NCBI GenBank assembly: GCA_009809945.1
Contig: WTPW01000328.1
Span: 9,643-73,642, forward strand
Direction: 5' to 3'
DNA: 64,000 nt
From: Gigaspora margarita
Lineage: Eukaryota; Glomeromycota; Glomeromycetes; Diversisporales; Gigasporaceae
Under the pieces are notes generated by a model, which did not search any database, was not told the DNA's origin, and saw only the letters and a list, made by a program, of their open reading frames with translations. The position numbers were made by a program, and so were the translations under genes. How positions within the stretch are numbered: the first letter of the stretch is position 1; the number at the start of each line of letters is the position of its first letter. This document shows, piece by piece, positions 1 through 11,742 of the stretch.

Positions 1-1357
1 AAATTTTGTGAATCATAAGATTTTATAGAATTTTATTAATAAAATTTTATAAAATCTTATGATTCACAAAATTTTACTAATTAATTCTAACTTTATGCAC
101 TAATTAAACTTGTTCAGTATCTAAAAATATATCAAATTGGCATAATTATTTTTATTTTACTTAAAATTTGGAGAATAGATACATAATTTTGAATTTTTGA
201 TCAAAAAAGTCAAATTTAAGCATTTTTCTCAAAATTTCAAGTAAAATAAACCAATTCTGCTGATTTGATATATTTTTAGATTTTGAACAAGTTTACTTAG
301 TGCATAAAGTTAGAATTAAGTAATAAAAGTTTGTGAATCATAAGATTTTATAAAATTTATTAATAAAATTCTATAAAATCTTAAGATTCACAAAATTTTA
401 CTACTTAATTCTAACTTTATGCACTAATAAACTTGTTTAGTATTAAAAATATATCAAATTAGCAGAATTGTTTTTAGTTTACTTGAAATTTGAAGAAAAG
501 ATGCTTAAATTTGACTTTTTTGATCAAAAATCAAAATCTATGTATCTATTCTCCAAATTTCAAGTAAAATAAAAATAATAATGTCAATTTGATGTATTTC
601 TAGATGCTGTAAGTTTACTTAGTGCATAAAGTTAGAATTAATTAGTAAATTTGTATTAATCATAAGATTTTATAGAATTTTATTAATAAAATTCTATAAA
701 ATCTTATTATTCACAAAATGTTACTACTTAATTCTAAATTTATGCACTACTATGCTTGTTAATACCTAAAAATACATCAAATCGGCAGTATTGTTGTTAT
801 TTTACTTAAAATTGGAGAAAAGATGCTTAAATTTGACTTTTTTATCCAAAATCCAAAATTATGCATCTATTCTCCAAATGTCAAGTAAAATAAAAAATAG
901 TTATAACGATCTGATGTATTTTTAGATGCTGAACAAGTTTACTTAATGCATAAAGTTAGAATTAATTAGTAAAATTTTGTGAATCGTAAGATTTTATAGA
1001 ATTTTATTAATAAAATTCTATAAAATCTTANNATTCACAAANTTTTANTAATTAATTCTAACTTTATGCACTAAGTAAACTTGTTTAGCANNTAAAAATA
1101 CATCAAAACNGCAGAGTTATTTTTATTTTACTTAAAATTTGGAGAAAAGATGCTTAAATTTGACTTTTGATCAAAAATCAAAAATTATGCATCTATTATC
1201 CAAATTTCAAGTAAAATAAAAATAATTCTGATGATCTGATGTATTTTTAGGTGCTAAACTAGTTTATTTAGTGCATAAAGTTAGAATTAATTAGTAAATT
1301 TTGTGAATTATAAGATTTTATAGAATTTTATTAATAAAATTCTATTAAAATCTTATG
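1..1357. repeat. Satellite array, ~324-bp unit with two dyad centres
   Basis: Four full units and part of a fifth lie head to tail. One dyad is centred on ATTTTATTAATAAAAT near 36, 361, 684, 1010 and 1332, flanked by a stem of about 25 bp that includes GTGAATCATAAG. A second dyad is centred on TTTTTGATCAAAAA near 200, 525, 845 and 1170. The spacers (for example TTTACTTAGTGCATAAAG) are also inverted around each centre, so every unit is almost wholly palindromic. The pattern fits a palindromic MITE amplified in tandem. A single diverged half-unit recurs at 34140-34315. The array starts at or before the window edge. Confidence 0.9.
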
Positions 1358-1626
1358 TTTTAGCACTACACCTGGTACTATAATTTGATTGGATAATAAG
1401 GTTACACAAACTATATACTATAAATTTGTGTAACTAAATAGCTTTTGAGACAAATTTGTATTGGTCATATGACCTAGTTTTGTGGCTTGGGTATCATATT
1501 CTGCCCGGAAGTAGACCAGAAGTAGGGTTGGAGGCCGGATAGGGTGGCATTAACAAAAATAGAGGGTGGCAATAACAGTTCTTTAAATTTATTACTTTAC
1601 TTTTTATGAAAAATATTTTAACAACA
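1358..1626. other. Intergenic, no gene seen
   Basis: Moderately AT-rich sequence with a short duplicated phrase (AGGGTGGCATTAACA near 1540 and AGGGTGGCAATAACA near 1564). No open frame, RNA or mobile-element end was recognised. Confidence 0.5.
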
Positions 1627-1760
1627 GGATTGGGATTTCATGGCCTAGTGTTAGGCACCCAACCCTCCATAAGTGGGTTTCAGATTCAAGTCCTAGTAGA
1701 GGCAGTTCTATGAATACTTGAATATACTCATCATGGGAAGTCCAAGTGAGTACAAATTTG
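1627..1760 (+). mobile_element. tRNA-derived SINE-like element
   Basis: An A-box-like stretch TGGCCTAGTG lies at 1641-1650 and a B-box-like GATTCAAGTCC at 1683-1693, spaced as in a tRNA gene promoter. The sequence between does not give a clean cloverleaf, so this is more likely a SINE head or a decayed tRNA copy than a working tRNA gene. The 3' limit and any target duplication were not found. Confidence 0.45.
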
Positions 1761-2865
1761 GGTTAGGAATTTTTAGAAGGAGGTCTGTTGTGGAGAAGTT
1801 GGCACTATGTGTAATAGCAGTTACAGAAGGTTCTAATTACACAAAGGTTGTGCATATAAATTCTCGAAGGCACAAGTAGCACCAACAACCCAATGTGGTA
1901 TTGGGATCTTGATTAGGAGGATAGCTGGGCAGTAACTAGAATTGGAGTGGTGAGAAAAGTAGTAAATACAAAGGGACCTGTAGTAAAAAATTGGCCTTGT
2001 CAAATTTGGAACACCTCTGGCACTATACAGAATTTGCTAACCAATAAGAAGTCAAAGCATGGAGGTGTGTATGTGTCAAGACCCAATAGAGCTCTGGGCA
2101 TACCCATATGAGAGTTTCTGGACGTTACAAGGATCTGGGACCACCAATACAGGTATAGCTAGTACAAGTACATGCAGTGGTAACTAGAGCTACAACTACT
2201 AAAAATTATTTAAAACAATGACACACCTGTTATGAACTCTGAGCCTCAAGATACCATCCAACTATTTTGGCACTAGAAGCATTTGCAAAACATGCCCAGA
2301 TATCTCATCACTATATAGGGAAGTACAGTCATTAGCATATTACTAAATTGAGATGTTAAGTTCTGGATTTTGAAGTTGCAAGAAAACTGGTTAGTTGTGG
2401 TAGCATGCAGGCTTGAGATACTTATCCAATGTGGTAGAGGCAGCTGCATAGCTTGAGATACGAACTTCTAGGAAGTATGTTAATAGAACTTGAGAAAATT
2501 TTTTTCAGGTACACCAAATTAAAAGCATAAAGTGCCTACCTGGCAACTTACAACAAATTGGAAGTTTATATTAGGTAATGTGGATAAAGTAGAGAACATG
2601 TGGATGCTAATTGGTAGTTGGTGAAGGATGTACAAAAACCAGGTCAGCTATATAGTAGAAATACAGAAGGCTCTGGTGGGGTTTAGCTATAGAAAAATGG
2701 TTGTTCGACCTAAAGTCCTAGTCTTAATACTTGTATATGATATGTATGTGTTTATAGCATTAAATATGTCAATTCACTTAAGTATTAATAAAGTTTTGAG
2801 CAGGTGCTACACTCGGATTCCCCTAAATATTAAAAATATATATATATAAGGTAGATGTGAATATT
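1761..2865. other. Degenerate sequence, no recognised gene
   Basis: This stretch is less AT-rich than its surroundings and reads like old interspersed repeat, but no frame shows a recognisable protein family. The one 73-codon frame near 2628-2849 has no supporting features. I see nothing else that can be named. Confidence 0.4.
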
Positions 2866-2897
2866 GTAGCCAGGAGGGGTATTGTGGCCAAGTGGCA

Positions 2898-3367
2898 TAT
2901 CTTGTGATCTAGTAATCGAAATTGGATAAATTTAATATTATTCGATTCATCTCATCAAAACAAATCGAATGGTATAAAATTTATCTAATTCAGACCAATA
3001 GATCACAAGATAGCATTATTTATGCAAAATATAAGTTTTTGTACATATTTGAATTAATTAATAGAATATTTAACAGTCAATAACTATTGATACACTGGTC
3101 TTTTTTGATGATGTTACCACCAAAATGACCGTCTCAATAAGATGATCCTAATGAGCATAAAATCATCAAAATCCAATTATAGGTCCTAAGATCAGCATAT
3201 ATTTATCTTAAAAGTAAATAGATATATTGTGATCAGTAGCTAACTGATGTATCTTGTGATTTAATAAACAGAATCAGATGATTTTTGTACTATCTGAACC
3301 ATCTTATTCAGATAGTTCGAATAGTATAAAATTCATCCAATTCGAACCATTATATTGCAAGATACCA
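2898..3367. repeat. Two related ~120-bp inverted-repeat modules
   Basis: ATATCTTGTGATCT at 2898-2911 faces AGATCACAAGAT at 3000-3011. A similar pair (GTATCTTGTGAT near 3248 and TTGCAAGATAC near 3354) encloses a second module about 350 bp downstream. Each module also holds internal half-palindromes around ATTCGAATAG/TATTCGATTC-like cores. They lie just inside the proposed left end of the pogo-like element and may be its subterminal repeats. Confidence 0.6.
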
Positions 3368-3369
3368 TC

Positions 3370-3831
3370 ACTTAAGCAAGTTACAAAAATTCTTTATTTT
3401 GAGATATTTGTAATCTAATAAAATCGTGCTTCTATACTAAGTTAATCACCCTTTGGACATTAAAAATGTTACCCATAATAATTAAACTCTATATCTGATA
3501 TAGTCTTATACTTTATAAGATTTAAATAGTTTATTAATAATTGAAACAAAAGCATTATCTGTTTATAGCAAAACTATGATCTTCCAAGTTCATTTAAATT
3601 CAAATCAAGAGTTTTGCTAGCAAGTGTACCTTTTAACTCATATAAGAATAAATGAGACAAGCAGTAAAAAACAAATGTACCTATTACAGTCCCATTGCCA
3701 TTAAAAATTTCGATCAACAAAAACAAATTTGACACAATAACAAATAAAAATAAATTAATCTCATGCGTTATTTAAAAGTAATTTTTCTAACTTAACAATA
3801 TGTTAATTAATAAGTTAATAGTAGTTCTTTT
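3370..3831. other. AT-rich intergenic, no gene seen
   Basis: Low-complexity AT-rich sequence leading up to the LINE target duplication. No open frame or RNA gene was recognised. Confidence 0.5.
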
Positions 3832-4099
3832 TTTAAACTTTCTTTTTTTTTTATTCTTTGGCAGATTTCGCCATTGCTTGCTTTGTATAGATACATGTAT
3901 TCTAAAAGAAATACAGGATTTTAATCTATTACTAAAAAAAAACCAAGCCTAATAGCATTCGGTTGCTTCTTCCAGCACCTAAATGCAATCCACTGCACTA
4001 TTTTACGAATAAGTTAGGATTGGATTTTGCTCTGATTAAGAGCTAAGCCAAAAGGGAGTTTCATCCTTTTGGATCCAATTGTTTAAAGCTGTACACTAT

Positions 4100-5729
4100 A
4101 AATCTATCTTCTCTTCTAAATTTCTATGTATCGAACCTTCTGACTTCTCTTCTAGTTTTGTTTTTCCCTTGTTAGTCGATTTGATGTTGTTGGAGGAACT
4201 ACCAATGCTTTTTCTAGTCTTGCTAACAGAAGTACGTGTTCTTGCTTCTTTTTGACCTTTTTTCATTTCACGTGTAATTCCTTCTCTTTGTTCCCAGGCC
4301 GTAAAAAAATCACAACGTGGTTTTCAGATGAAATTGAAAAAGCTGTTCCAACCAATGTGCAGAAAAGTTTTGATGATTTGTGATGCTATTTTTCCTGAAC
4401 CTAGCTTGTTCATAATATCTTCAGTGGCTTTCTGTATAAAAAGACCCTTGATAATATTAGTACGCAAAAGCAATTCTTCTTCACGAGTTGTTTCACAAAC
4501 GAGAATCTTCAAATCTTGTTTGGTTAGAATTAACCTATCTTTTCTTGTGAGTTTGGACCAAGCGATGCTTAAAGTAATGTCGATAATATTATACTACTGC
4601 CATTCGAATGTTGGGCATGATGCTAAGTGATCTTGTGTTTCATCTTGCCCAGTTGAACACATTGTGCATTTTGCTTCTGGGTATAAATCTGGTCTTCGAA
4701 GACTTAATTCTTTGAGTATTGGGAGCTTATCTGCTAGGCATTTTATCTGTGTTGAAACTCTTTTGCTACGGTTTAGTGAGATACATCTATAACTATTCTG
4801 GTTTTTGATCCTTTTCCAGAAAACTGACTAATTGAAACAAGGATTAACCGACCCCCGTTCCAAAGCTGAAGTTACTTTAGAAAGTCGCCAATCTGTAGCA
4901 TTCCAAAGATCAAAAGCTTTTCTTAAAAATTCTCTTATGGGCTTCTCGATTGGAATATTCTTCCAATATAGAAGAAAGTTGAAGCTTGAGTGGTGATCGA
5001 AAGAGAACTCTGGAGTGTTTGAGTTTTTTGAGGCCTCTTTAACAAACTTGTCTACCCTTTCATTCCAAAAGACCCTGTTATGACTTTTGACTTTCCTTAG
5101 CTGTAGATCAATGCTTTTGAGCTGAATTATCTCACATATTTTTGTCATGAATAAAAAGTTTTTTTCTTTAGCTGCTTGTAGTGAGATTTGTCCTTCACTG
5201 CTTTTTCAATACTAGAGATTGCCATTGTGCTATTTGTGAAAATTATAACCTTGCTATTTCTGGGTACTGTGAGAAGAGCAAACCAAATTGCTGCCAACTC
5301 AGGCTTGAATGATATAGGCCAACTATCTAATTTAACTGCATATTCTATTAAAGCTCTATCAATATCTATATCAATGTGTATTCAACCTACACACATCTTA
5401 CTGTTATGTTTTATGCCTAATAATGATCTATCTGTATAAAATACCAGGTTCCTTCTCTTCTCTTTGATGTTTTTCTTTAGAAACATACCCAAATTTCCTT
5501 CCATACTTTTTGAAAAATGCTGATTTCTAATGAATTCAAGCTCCTCTGGGGTTTCAATTTTGATCTGATCCCTCATTCTTGTTTCTGTACCCATTGCTAT
5601 TTGGTTTTCTAGGATAAATTTACTATCAAAGGCCAAAATGGAGCATAGTATTTCTCTGGCCTTATTTCTATATTCTAATTTTAATAAAACTCCTACTATT
5701 TCACTTGGGTTAATCCATCTAGCGCACAT
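4100..5729 (-). pseudogene. LINE ORF2 C-terminal part: RNase H and zinc knuckle
   Basis: The RNase H block begins with FYTDRSL near 5435, holding the first catalytic Asp. It ends with KSHNRVFWNERVDK near 5060-5100, carrying the late Asp in the usual N-E-x-x-D context. Downstream at 4615-4690 the frame reads KCTMCSTGQDETQDHLASC, a C-x2-C...H-x4-C knuckle typical of LINE C-termini. A Lys/Ser/Thr-rich tail can be followed to about 4100. RNase H would remove the RNA strand after target-primed reverse transcription. Several frame changes and stops break the region. Confidence 0.82.
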
Positions 5730-6119
5730 ACTTTGTCTGGCTTGGTACAGCTGCTTTTGATTACAACCTAGACATGGGTAGGCTAGTTGAGTAAGATCAG
5801 TTATTTCTTCTTCTAGTATTCAATATTTAATTAGAACTTGCACTTTGCCTTTGAATACTACTCTTCTTACTTCTTTTTCCTGCACTTGGTTTTTCCATAC
5901 TAACCATTCTTTCTTTCGATTGTCTGCAGTAATTTGGTGTTTTGGTGGAGTGGGTAATAAAAGGTTTGGCGATATAGCCTTAAATTCTGATCTAACTTCT
6001 CAGGTAAATCTGTTTATAAATACCACATTTTCAATTTTTTTGAACCAATCTGCTTTATGACCACAGCTTAATTGCTTTCTTAGATACTTTAATTGGTGCT
6101 ATAAGATTAGAAGTTCACC

Positions 6120-7779
6120 TTTTTTGTTTAACAATTGGTGTAAATAGAAAAGGCCAAGATGTCTGAGGCTTTTGAAAGCCCTATCAAAAAGTTTTTTTCC
6201 TAAAATGTCTTTAATACGAGGTCGTGTTCCTTTTATCTCCCAAGTAGTATTTGGCAGGCGAAATTTCAAAATTAACTCCTTTGCTTTACTCAGAGTTAAA
6301 CAGATTAAGTTGGTTTTCTATATGCTTCTTGAGCTCTTAGCATCCATGCTTGAGATTTTTTCTTTCACACATCCAGCTTGCAATAGACCTTGTCTTAATC
6401 TTAACTCAAGCACTTCTTTTCCACAGCCTGATGAGTTCATTTCTTTGGTGATGTTTGCTATCTGTATGGTTAAAAGCTCTTGCCAGAGAAGCTTACAATT
6501 GATCATATTTTTGTGTGTAATGATATAGTTTCCAATTGTACTTGACAAGTCTATTTTGTTTTTTAAAAACCTTAAATAAGGCTACTGGATTCTGTAGAGC
6601 ACTTGCTGTATCAGGTGGGAAGTTTGTAGCAGGTATGTAAGTTTGGGTACCAGAAACATATTGTTTATATACGTTAGTTGGCTTATAGTAAGCTTTTTGT
6701 TATATAATGCTCTTACAGTTTGGTGTGTAATTGCCTTTGCCTTTTTGACTAACATTGCCTCCTTTAGACTTGAGTTGAAATAAACTCCCAAAAATTGCAC
6801 CATAGTGTCCTTTTCCTTAGCTTTGACCATTTCTTTTGCGATTGTTATTTCACAACTTTCTCTTTTGACTCTTGGATTGAAAACTATGAGTTTTGTCTTT
6901 TTTGGATTAATATTGATGTCATTAATCTTGTAAAACTCTTCTGCCGTGTCCAAGATATTTTGTTTTTGTTGATTGGAGCTGGCTAACCAAGTTGTATCAT
7001 CGGCATATGCTATTACTACCTGCCTTATACTCTGGGTTATTGTTTTATTTCTTCTAATATCCATTGGTAAATGGACTTCCATACTATATCCCAGGTTTTT
7101 GTTGTTTTGTATGCATACTAAACGTGGATTGTAGAAAATTTGCCAAATTAAAGGGGACAGAACTTCTCCTTGGTCAATCCCATCTTCTGCGCAGATACTA
7201 TTTGTTAAGCTAAAAGCCGTAATCACTTTAATCTCCCTTTTGCAGAAAAGGTTTAAAATAAACTTAATTGTTATTGAAGGAATTTTAATGCGCTTAAGTG
7301 CTAGCTCCAATGATACTAAGCAAACCCAATCAAATACCTTCCGCATATCCTGTAGAACTATCCAAAGTTCTTTATCGCTTTCTCTTGCATCTTCAATTAG
7401 TCCATTAAGAATGTTAATGGGAGTGCTTGTAGAGTTTCCTGGTAGTCCTGCGTAATTGTATCCTTTTAATATAGAGTGGTCCACAAAGATTTTTGCTATC
7501 CTTCTATTTAAGACTCTGGTTATACTTTTTTGGAAAGTTTCTAAAAGAGCTATGGGTCTTATGTTCCCCAGAGTGATATCTCATTCGCCTGATTTGGGGA
7601 TTGGATAAATTTGTACTTTTTTTCCATTTTTCTGGAATATTTCCCTTCTTTAAGCACAAACTTGCAAATCTTCTAAACCACAATTGAGCTTCCAGATTTG
7701 CTCCTTTGATAAGAGCGTAACCAATTCCTGATATTCCAGGTGCTGATTTTGAGTTTACTTTTGTTAAGGGGAGTGACAA
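6120..7779 (-). pseudogene. LINE ORF2 reverse transcriptase domain
   Basis: The longest open block, 7484-6582, holds the polymerase core: LQDMRKVFDW (motif A region), QGEVLSPLIW (motif B) and YADDTTWLASS (motif C, the catalytic YADD box). The upstream block 7779-7504 has SAPGISGIGYALIKG and GNIPEKWKKS, the usual RT 0/1 motifs. The thumb continues through LGVYFNSSLK and into 6548-6318. The enzyme would copy element RNA at a nicked target. Frame breaks occur near 7500 and 6580, and the 7793-7892 insertion lies just upstream. Confidence 0.88.
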
Positions 7780-7792
7780 AAATCAGGTGATT

Positions 7793-7892
7793 TTTTAGGG
7801 GGGGAGGGGTAAAAAATGTTGAAATTATATATAAGAACCTGACTATATATATATTAAAGAAGAGGGAGGGGGGTAGACCTCTGATAAAAAAT
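7793..7892. repeat. 100-bp insertion flanked by 12-bp direct repeats
   Basis: AATCAGGTGATT occurs at 7781-7792 and again at 7893-7904, flanking a purine-rich 100-bp block with GGGGGGAGGGG and GAGGGAGGGGGG runs. It interrupts the LINE frame just upstream of the RT domain. The 12-bp duplication fits a target-site duplication or a local slippage event; the inserted sequence has no recognised family. Confidence 0.7.
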
Positions 7893-7904
7893 AATCAGGT
7901 GATT

Positions 7905-8662
7905 AATGACACAGCCCTAAGGTCTGGGACCATTCTTCTTCATCTATTACTCCATTTAACTTTTTATATATACACTCATTTATCCACTCCTATGGTTTAT
8001 AAATTTCTTTTCACTTGTCTGGTAAATCTTCTAGGCTTGTGTTTCTCTTCTTATATTGAGACTGGAAGAAGGCCTGAGTCTTATTTTTTATCTCTGTAGC
8101 ATGTATTAACAGATTTTCCTCTTTTTGATCTAAGACTCTGTCAATTTTTACTTTGTTATAAGGTCAATCTAGTAGGCTGTTTAACATTTTACCCTGTTCA
8201 TTTTGGATACGCTTACAGCGTAATTCGATAAAATTTTCAATCTCCTTTAAGTTGGTCACTTTTTTTTTCATTTTGCTAACACTTGTTCAAAATGAACCAC
8301 TAGCCCTTTAAATCTTGTAACCATAGCCTAATTTCTATTATATCGGTACTGTTTATAAGTTGGATCTTAATTTCATGATGATTGTTAATTTCACGAAGAT
8401 GCATATTTGCCCTTTCAAAGATTTTAGACCATTCTGTTCTCTGTGTTGTGTCTATACATTTTTTGATTTCCCTACTAATTTGACTTAGAGATATCGTGTC
8501 CTGATGTAGATCAGTTCTACATGTCTTAGAATTCACTTTGCCTTTTTCTGGTGAGGACGATATTTTTTTGGTGGGAAAGTTTCATTTTGCTGCAAACAAA
8601 ATTCCTTCTTCAAAAGAATTCCACATTTTGTTTAAATTATTCATAGTATTGTCTAATTCTTC
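7905..8662 (-). pseudogene. LINE ORF2 linker between endonuclease and RT
   Basis: A minus-strand block at 8536-8300 (LHQDTISLSQISREIKKCID and onward) and neighbouring short frames form the helical, charged linker found between endonuclease and RT in LINE ORF2 proteins. It is broken by several stops. There is no catalytic motif here; assignment rests on position and composition. Confidence 0.6.
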
Positions 8663-9734
8663 CTAGCTTGGCAGATTTAAACTTAGAATAATTTTCCATT
8701 TCTTGAGAATGTTCGTGAGATCTTCTCTATAATCATCCCAATTTTCCTTTGAAGCTTTGTCTAATAAGAAAATTGATCGTTTCTCTTTCGAGATTTTCTG
8801 TGCCCAGTTATATTTATCTATGCTCAGTGATTTAAGAACTAGATTGATTAATAGTGTCCCATTATCGCTTTCTGTAATCATTTTCATGTTTATTATATCT
8901 GCCACTTGCAGATCTCTACTTAAGTCGTCTGAGACCTATACTTGATCAATTCTCGAACTGGATTTGCCATTTGACCATGTGAATTTTTGTATAGTTGGAT
9001 GCAAAAACCGGAATGTGTCTATGAAATTTTGATTTTGTAACCATTTGTATAGTGGCAAAATCTTATTGGAATATGAGCCACTTTGGGGTTTCCTGTCCAG
9101 TTTGTTGTCTAAAACATTATTAAAATCCCCCATTAGAACAAATTGAGTGTATTTTGTTTTATGTATATATAATTCTACTATTTTCTGCTGAATTTGCGTT
9201 TATCGTTTGGAGGTAAATATACCATGATAAAAATAAGTTCTAATTTTTTAAAAATAAAGAAACTGATATGAAGTACTTGTTAACTTTTCTAACTCACCCA
9301 ATAAATTTAGCTAGATTATCTCTAAACAAAAGAGCCACTTCTGAACCCTTCTTTTTTCTGTCATTTGAGCTTGCCCAAAAGCTTTTGTAGTTGCTCTCTG
9401 AATTTAGTATGAAAATTCCCTCTTTGCTCGTTATATTTGTCTCTGCAATGCCTATCACGTCTATTTTTTCTTCTAAAGCCCAGTCCGCTAATGCAACTAA
9501 CTTATTATTGTTTCCCTTTAATCCATTAATATTATGACAGATAATTTTAAGATTGAGATCATTACAAATGTTTTTTCCTGTAACGTATCTCCTGACAAAG
9601 AAATTCTTTTCTTTGCCCTTTGTTGTTGGGAGGCCCTTTGCAAATATTAGGAGCAATTTGGAGGTTCTGTATACCTCTCTCTGCTTTCCAAAAGTGTAAG
9701 CCTTTCTAGGATTTCCCTTAACAAGTTCACACAT
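8663..9734 (-). pseudogene. LINE ORF2 N-terminal endonuclease (EEP family)
   Basis: Block 9734-9294 contains ICHNINGLKGNNNK and VIGIAETNI, the first two motifs of the exonuclease-endonuclease-phosphatase fold, with the metal-binding Glu. Block 9133-8936 has MGDFNNVLDNK and SSSRIDQV. Block 8905-8663 carries ITESDNGTLL, where the usual catalytic SDH reads SDN, so the His is replaced by Asn. This enzyme nicks target DNA to prime reverse transcription. Its first residues overlap the end of ORF1 in another frame, an arrangement known for two-ORF LINEs. Breaks near 9290 and 9133 and the lost His make it inactive. Confidence 0.85.
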
Positions 9735-10582
9735 TCTACTAGTTGTGCATTAATTTCTTTTGACTTCTGGAACCTTTTATAGTGATTGTATTGACTAATG
9801 CCTCTTTTGTTTTGGTCTTTTTCTGATGACCTACTGTTGTTTAAAGCTTGATATGGTTGTTTTAGATGGGCTCGCTCATTAACGGTTTGGTCTTTTCTGA
9901 TATTTTCTTTTTGTGATAATTTCATTGGGTGTATGATTTGTTCTTCTATTTCCATTCCATTTTTCTCCTCACGTTGTTCTGCATTGTCATGGTAGAAGGA
10001 GCTATTTTTTAATCGATTTGTGTCTTTACCTATTAGAATTCTACTGTCTGTATGTATGTAAAGCCAATCCAACTTGGTGTCATAGTAATATAAGCCTGCC
10101 TCCTGTGCTTTTAACATGTCCTGCTCTGATTCAAAGAAAATATGGGCCTTGTCTCTTGGGTTGCTATTTCGATTTATAAAAATGTGTACCACTTTGACTT
10201 TGAATTTTCTAAGCTGTCTAAGTAGTAAAGTGTCCATAGCCATTTTAGGTATATTTTGTAGTGTGGCTTTGAATCTGTTTCTTCTTTCTAGTTTGTTTAG
10301 ATCAAATTTTCCTGCTGTTATTCTATATGTTTTTCCTTGATCAAAGTGTAATAACCAACTTTTTTTTAGCAAATCCTCATCTCTTTTGTCTTTAATTAAA
10401 ATTTTAATATATGCTGCTTTAGATGCAAAGCCTGAGTGCCACTCCAATATAGTTGCTGGTCCATAGTATTCCAACCACCTTTTTATTTCTCTTGATTCCA
10501 TTTTCTTAGGAAGATCCCACAGAGTAAAACAGTAATAATCTTCCTTTCTATAGGATGCTCTGAAATTTTCTTTTGGGCCCAA
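9647..10582 (-). CDS. LINE ORF1 protein, RNA-binding-like (311-residue open block)
   Basis: The longest intact frame of the LINE. Its first 180 residues are basic with two RRM-like stretches: KEDYYCFTLWDLPKKMESRE near the start and VHIFINRNSNPRDKAHIFFE around residues 125-145. The C-terminal third is low complexity, rich in Lys, Gln and Asn, and ends in a leucine-patterned helix (LVECVNLLREILERLTLLES) that could oligomerise. LINE ORF1 proteins bind element RNA. The true start lies further upstream in a decayed extension. Intact length is chance survival rather than proof of function. Confidence 0.7.
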   Translation of the reverse strand: MGPKENFRASYRKEDYYCFTLWDLPKKMESREIKRWLEYYGPATILEWHSGFASKAAYIKILIKDKRDEDLLKKSWLLHFDQGKTYRITAGKFDLNKLERRNRFKATLQNIPKMAMDTLLLRQLRKFKVKVVHIFINRNSNPRDKAHIFFESEQDMLKAQEAGLYYYDTKLDWLYIHTDSRILIGKDTNRLKNSSFYHDNAEQREEKNGMEIEEQIIHPMKLSQKENIRKDQTVNERAHLKQPYQALNNSRSSEKDQNKRGISQYNHYKRFQKSKEINAQLVECVNLLREILERLTLLESRERYTEPPNCS

Positions 10583-11230
10583 ACTGAGTTGTAGATGTCT
10601 TCATAGTTTTTAGACTTTTTAATTTTGTTTCCGTTATATGGTTTTGCTTGTATAATATTTGCTTTTCCCTTGAGGTTATCTAGCAAGCCGTAGTCTAAAG
10701 TACCACATTCATTTAATATTAATATATCTTTAATTTTTTCTTTTTCACTCTGTGCTTCTAAATTTGGTTCTTTCGTGTTCTCGTGCCCTCTTTTGTGTTA
10801 ATTCTCTGTTATCCTTGGTGGTTTATTTGTTGTAAAATTGTTTGTTTTTGATGAAACTTGATTTAGCTCTTCTTTTTTCTCTATCAGCTCCATAGGTTTT
10901 AGAGAGACTGTCTTGTTTTCTTCCAATACTACTTCCATGGGTTTTAAAGAAGTAGTCTTGTTCTTACTTTACTTGTTATTTCTTTTTGGTTTATAAGGCT
11001 GAGTTCCTCTTCTGACAATGCCTAACTTCTTGTCTTTTTGTGTTCTGCCCAGTTGTAACATTCAATTATGTTACGTATTGTAACAATTAAATGGAAATCT
11101 TTTGTGCCCAGATACTTTGCAATGTTGCAATCTTTTTCTAATGTAATTACTTTTTGTTAACTATAAAGAAGTTCTTTTTCTTCTTTTGTTTTGTCGAAAA
11201 AATTTTTGTATTTCCCTAATGCTAACATAC
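10583..11230 (-). pseudogene. Decayed N-terminal extension of LINE ORF1
   Basis: Minus-strand frames can be followed upstream of ORF1 with coding-like composition: NIAKYLGTKDFHLIVTIRN near 11080-11130 and KTTSLKPMEVVLEENK followed by a near-duplicate (KTVSLKPMELIEKKEE) around 10880-10960. Stops and frame changes break it at several points. Together with 9647-10582 it would make an ORF1 product of roughly 500 residues. The last 380 bp to 11614 look like 5' untranslated sequence. Confidence 0.55.
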
Positions 11231-11742
11231 TTCTAAGTTATTTATGTGTATTGTTATTCTCCTATGTATCACATGATTAGATGCTTTTTCACTTGATTTG
11301 ACATATCGTGTTTGTTTACTTGTTTGTTTATTTACTCCCAATTTGATCGATTGAAAAGGATCTGCCATACAGGGTTTTTGCAATTCCCACAAATTTTTAA
11401 AATTTTCTAAAATTTCTTTGCGAAAAGCTCTAAATTTCTTCCAATATGTTGAATAACCCAGTTTTTTCTCAAGATAGTTCTATTAAACTAATGTTTATTT
11501 TGCACTAGTTTTCCTTTATCTTAGTTGTATTAGGCATGCTTTTTAGTAAGAATTTTTGTCTGTACTGTTGTGTTCTTTTTCTCCGTTTTTGGAATCAGTG
11601 ATCAGTGGAAAGAGTTTAAACTTTTGATAAATTATAATATTCTTTTACCATTAATAAATAAAAATTATTATGGCTAATTGCTAGCTAATACCAAAGTTAT
11701 AATAAATTAGATTTATTGACAAACTGGGCCATAGTTAAAAAA

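Larger units (their letters stand above)
3842..11614 (-). mobile_element. Full-length but decayed LINE (APE-type, with RNase H)
   Basis: Read on the minus strand the element runs from about 11614 (5' end) to an A-rich 3' tail at 3842-3853. TTTAAACTTT occurs on both sides (3832-3841 and 11615-11624), which fits a 10-bp target-site duplication. The order is ORF1 (RNA-binding), apurinic-type endonuclease, reverse transcriptase, RNase H and a terminal zinc knuckle, as in I/Tad-like LINEs; the clade cannot be fixed by eye. Many stops and frameshifts separate the blocks, so it is inactive. It appears to be inserted in the pogo-like element. Confidence 0.85.

Noticed and set aside
2628-2849. 73-codon plus-strand frame
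   Set aside because: No recognisable motif and it runs into a TATATA repeat.
4328-6528. Plus-strand open frames across the LINE
   Set aside because: They overlap the recognised minus-strand RNase H and RT blocks and have no domains of their own.
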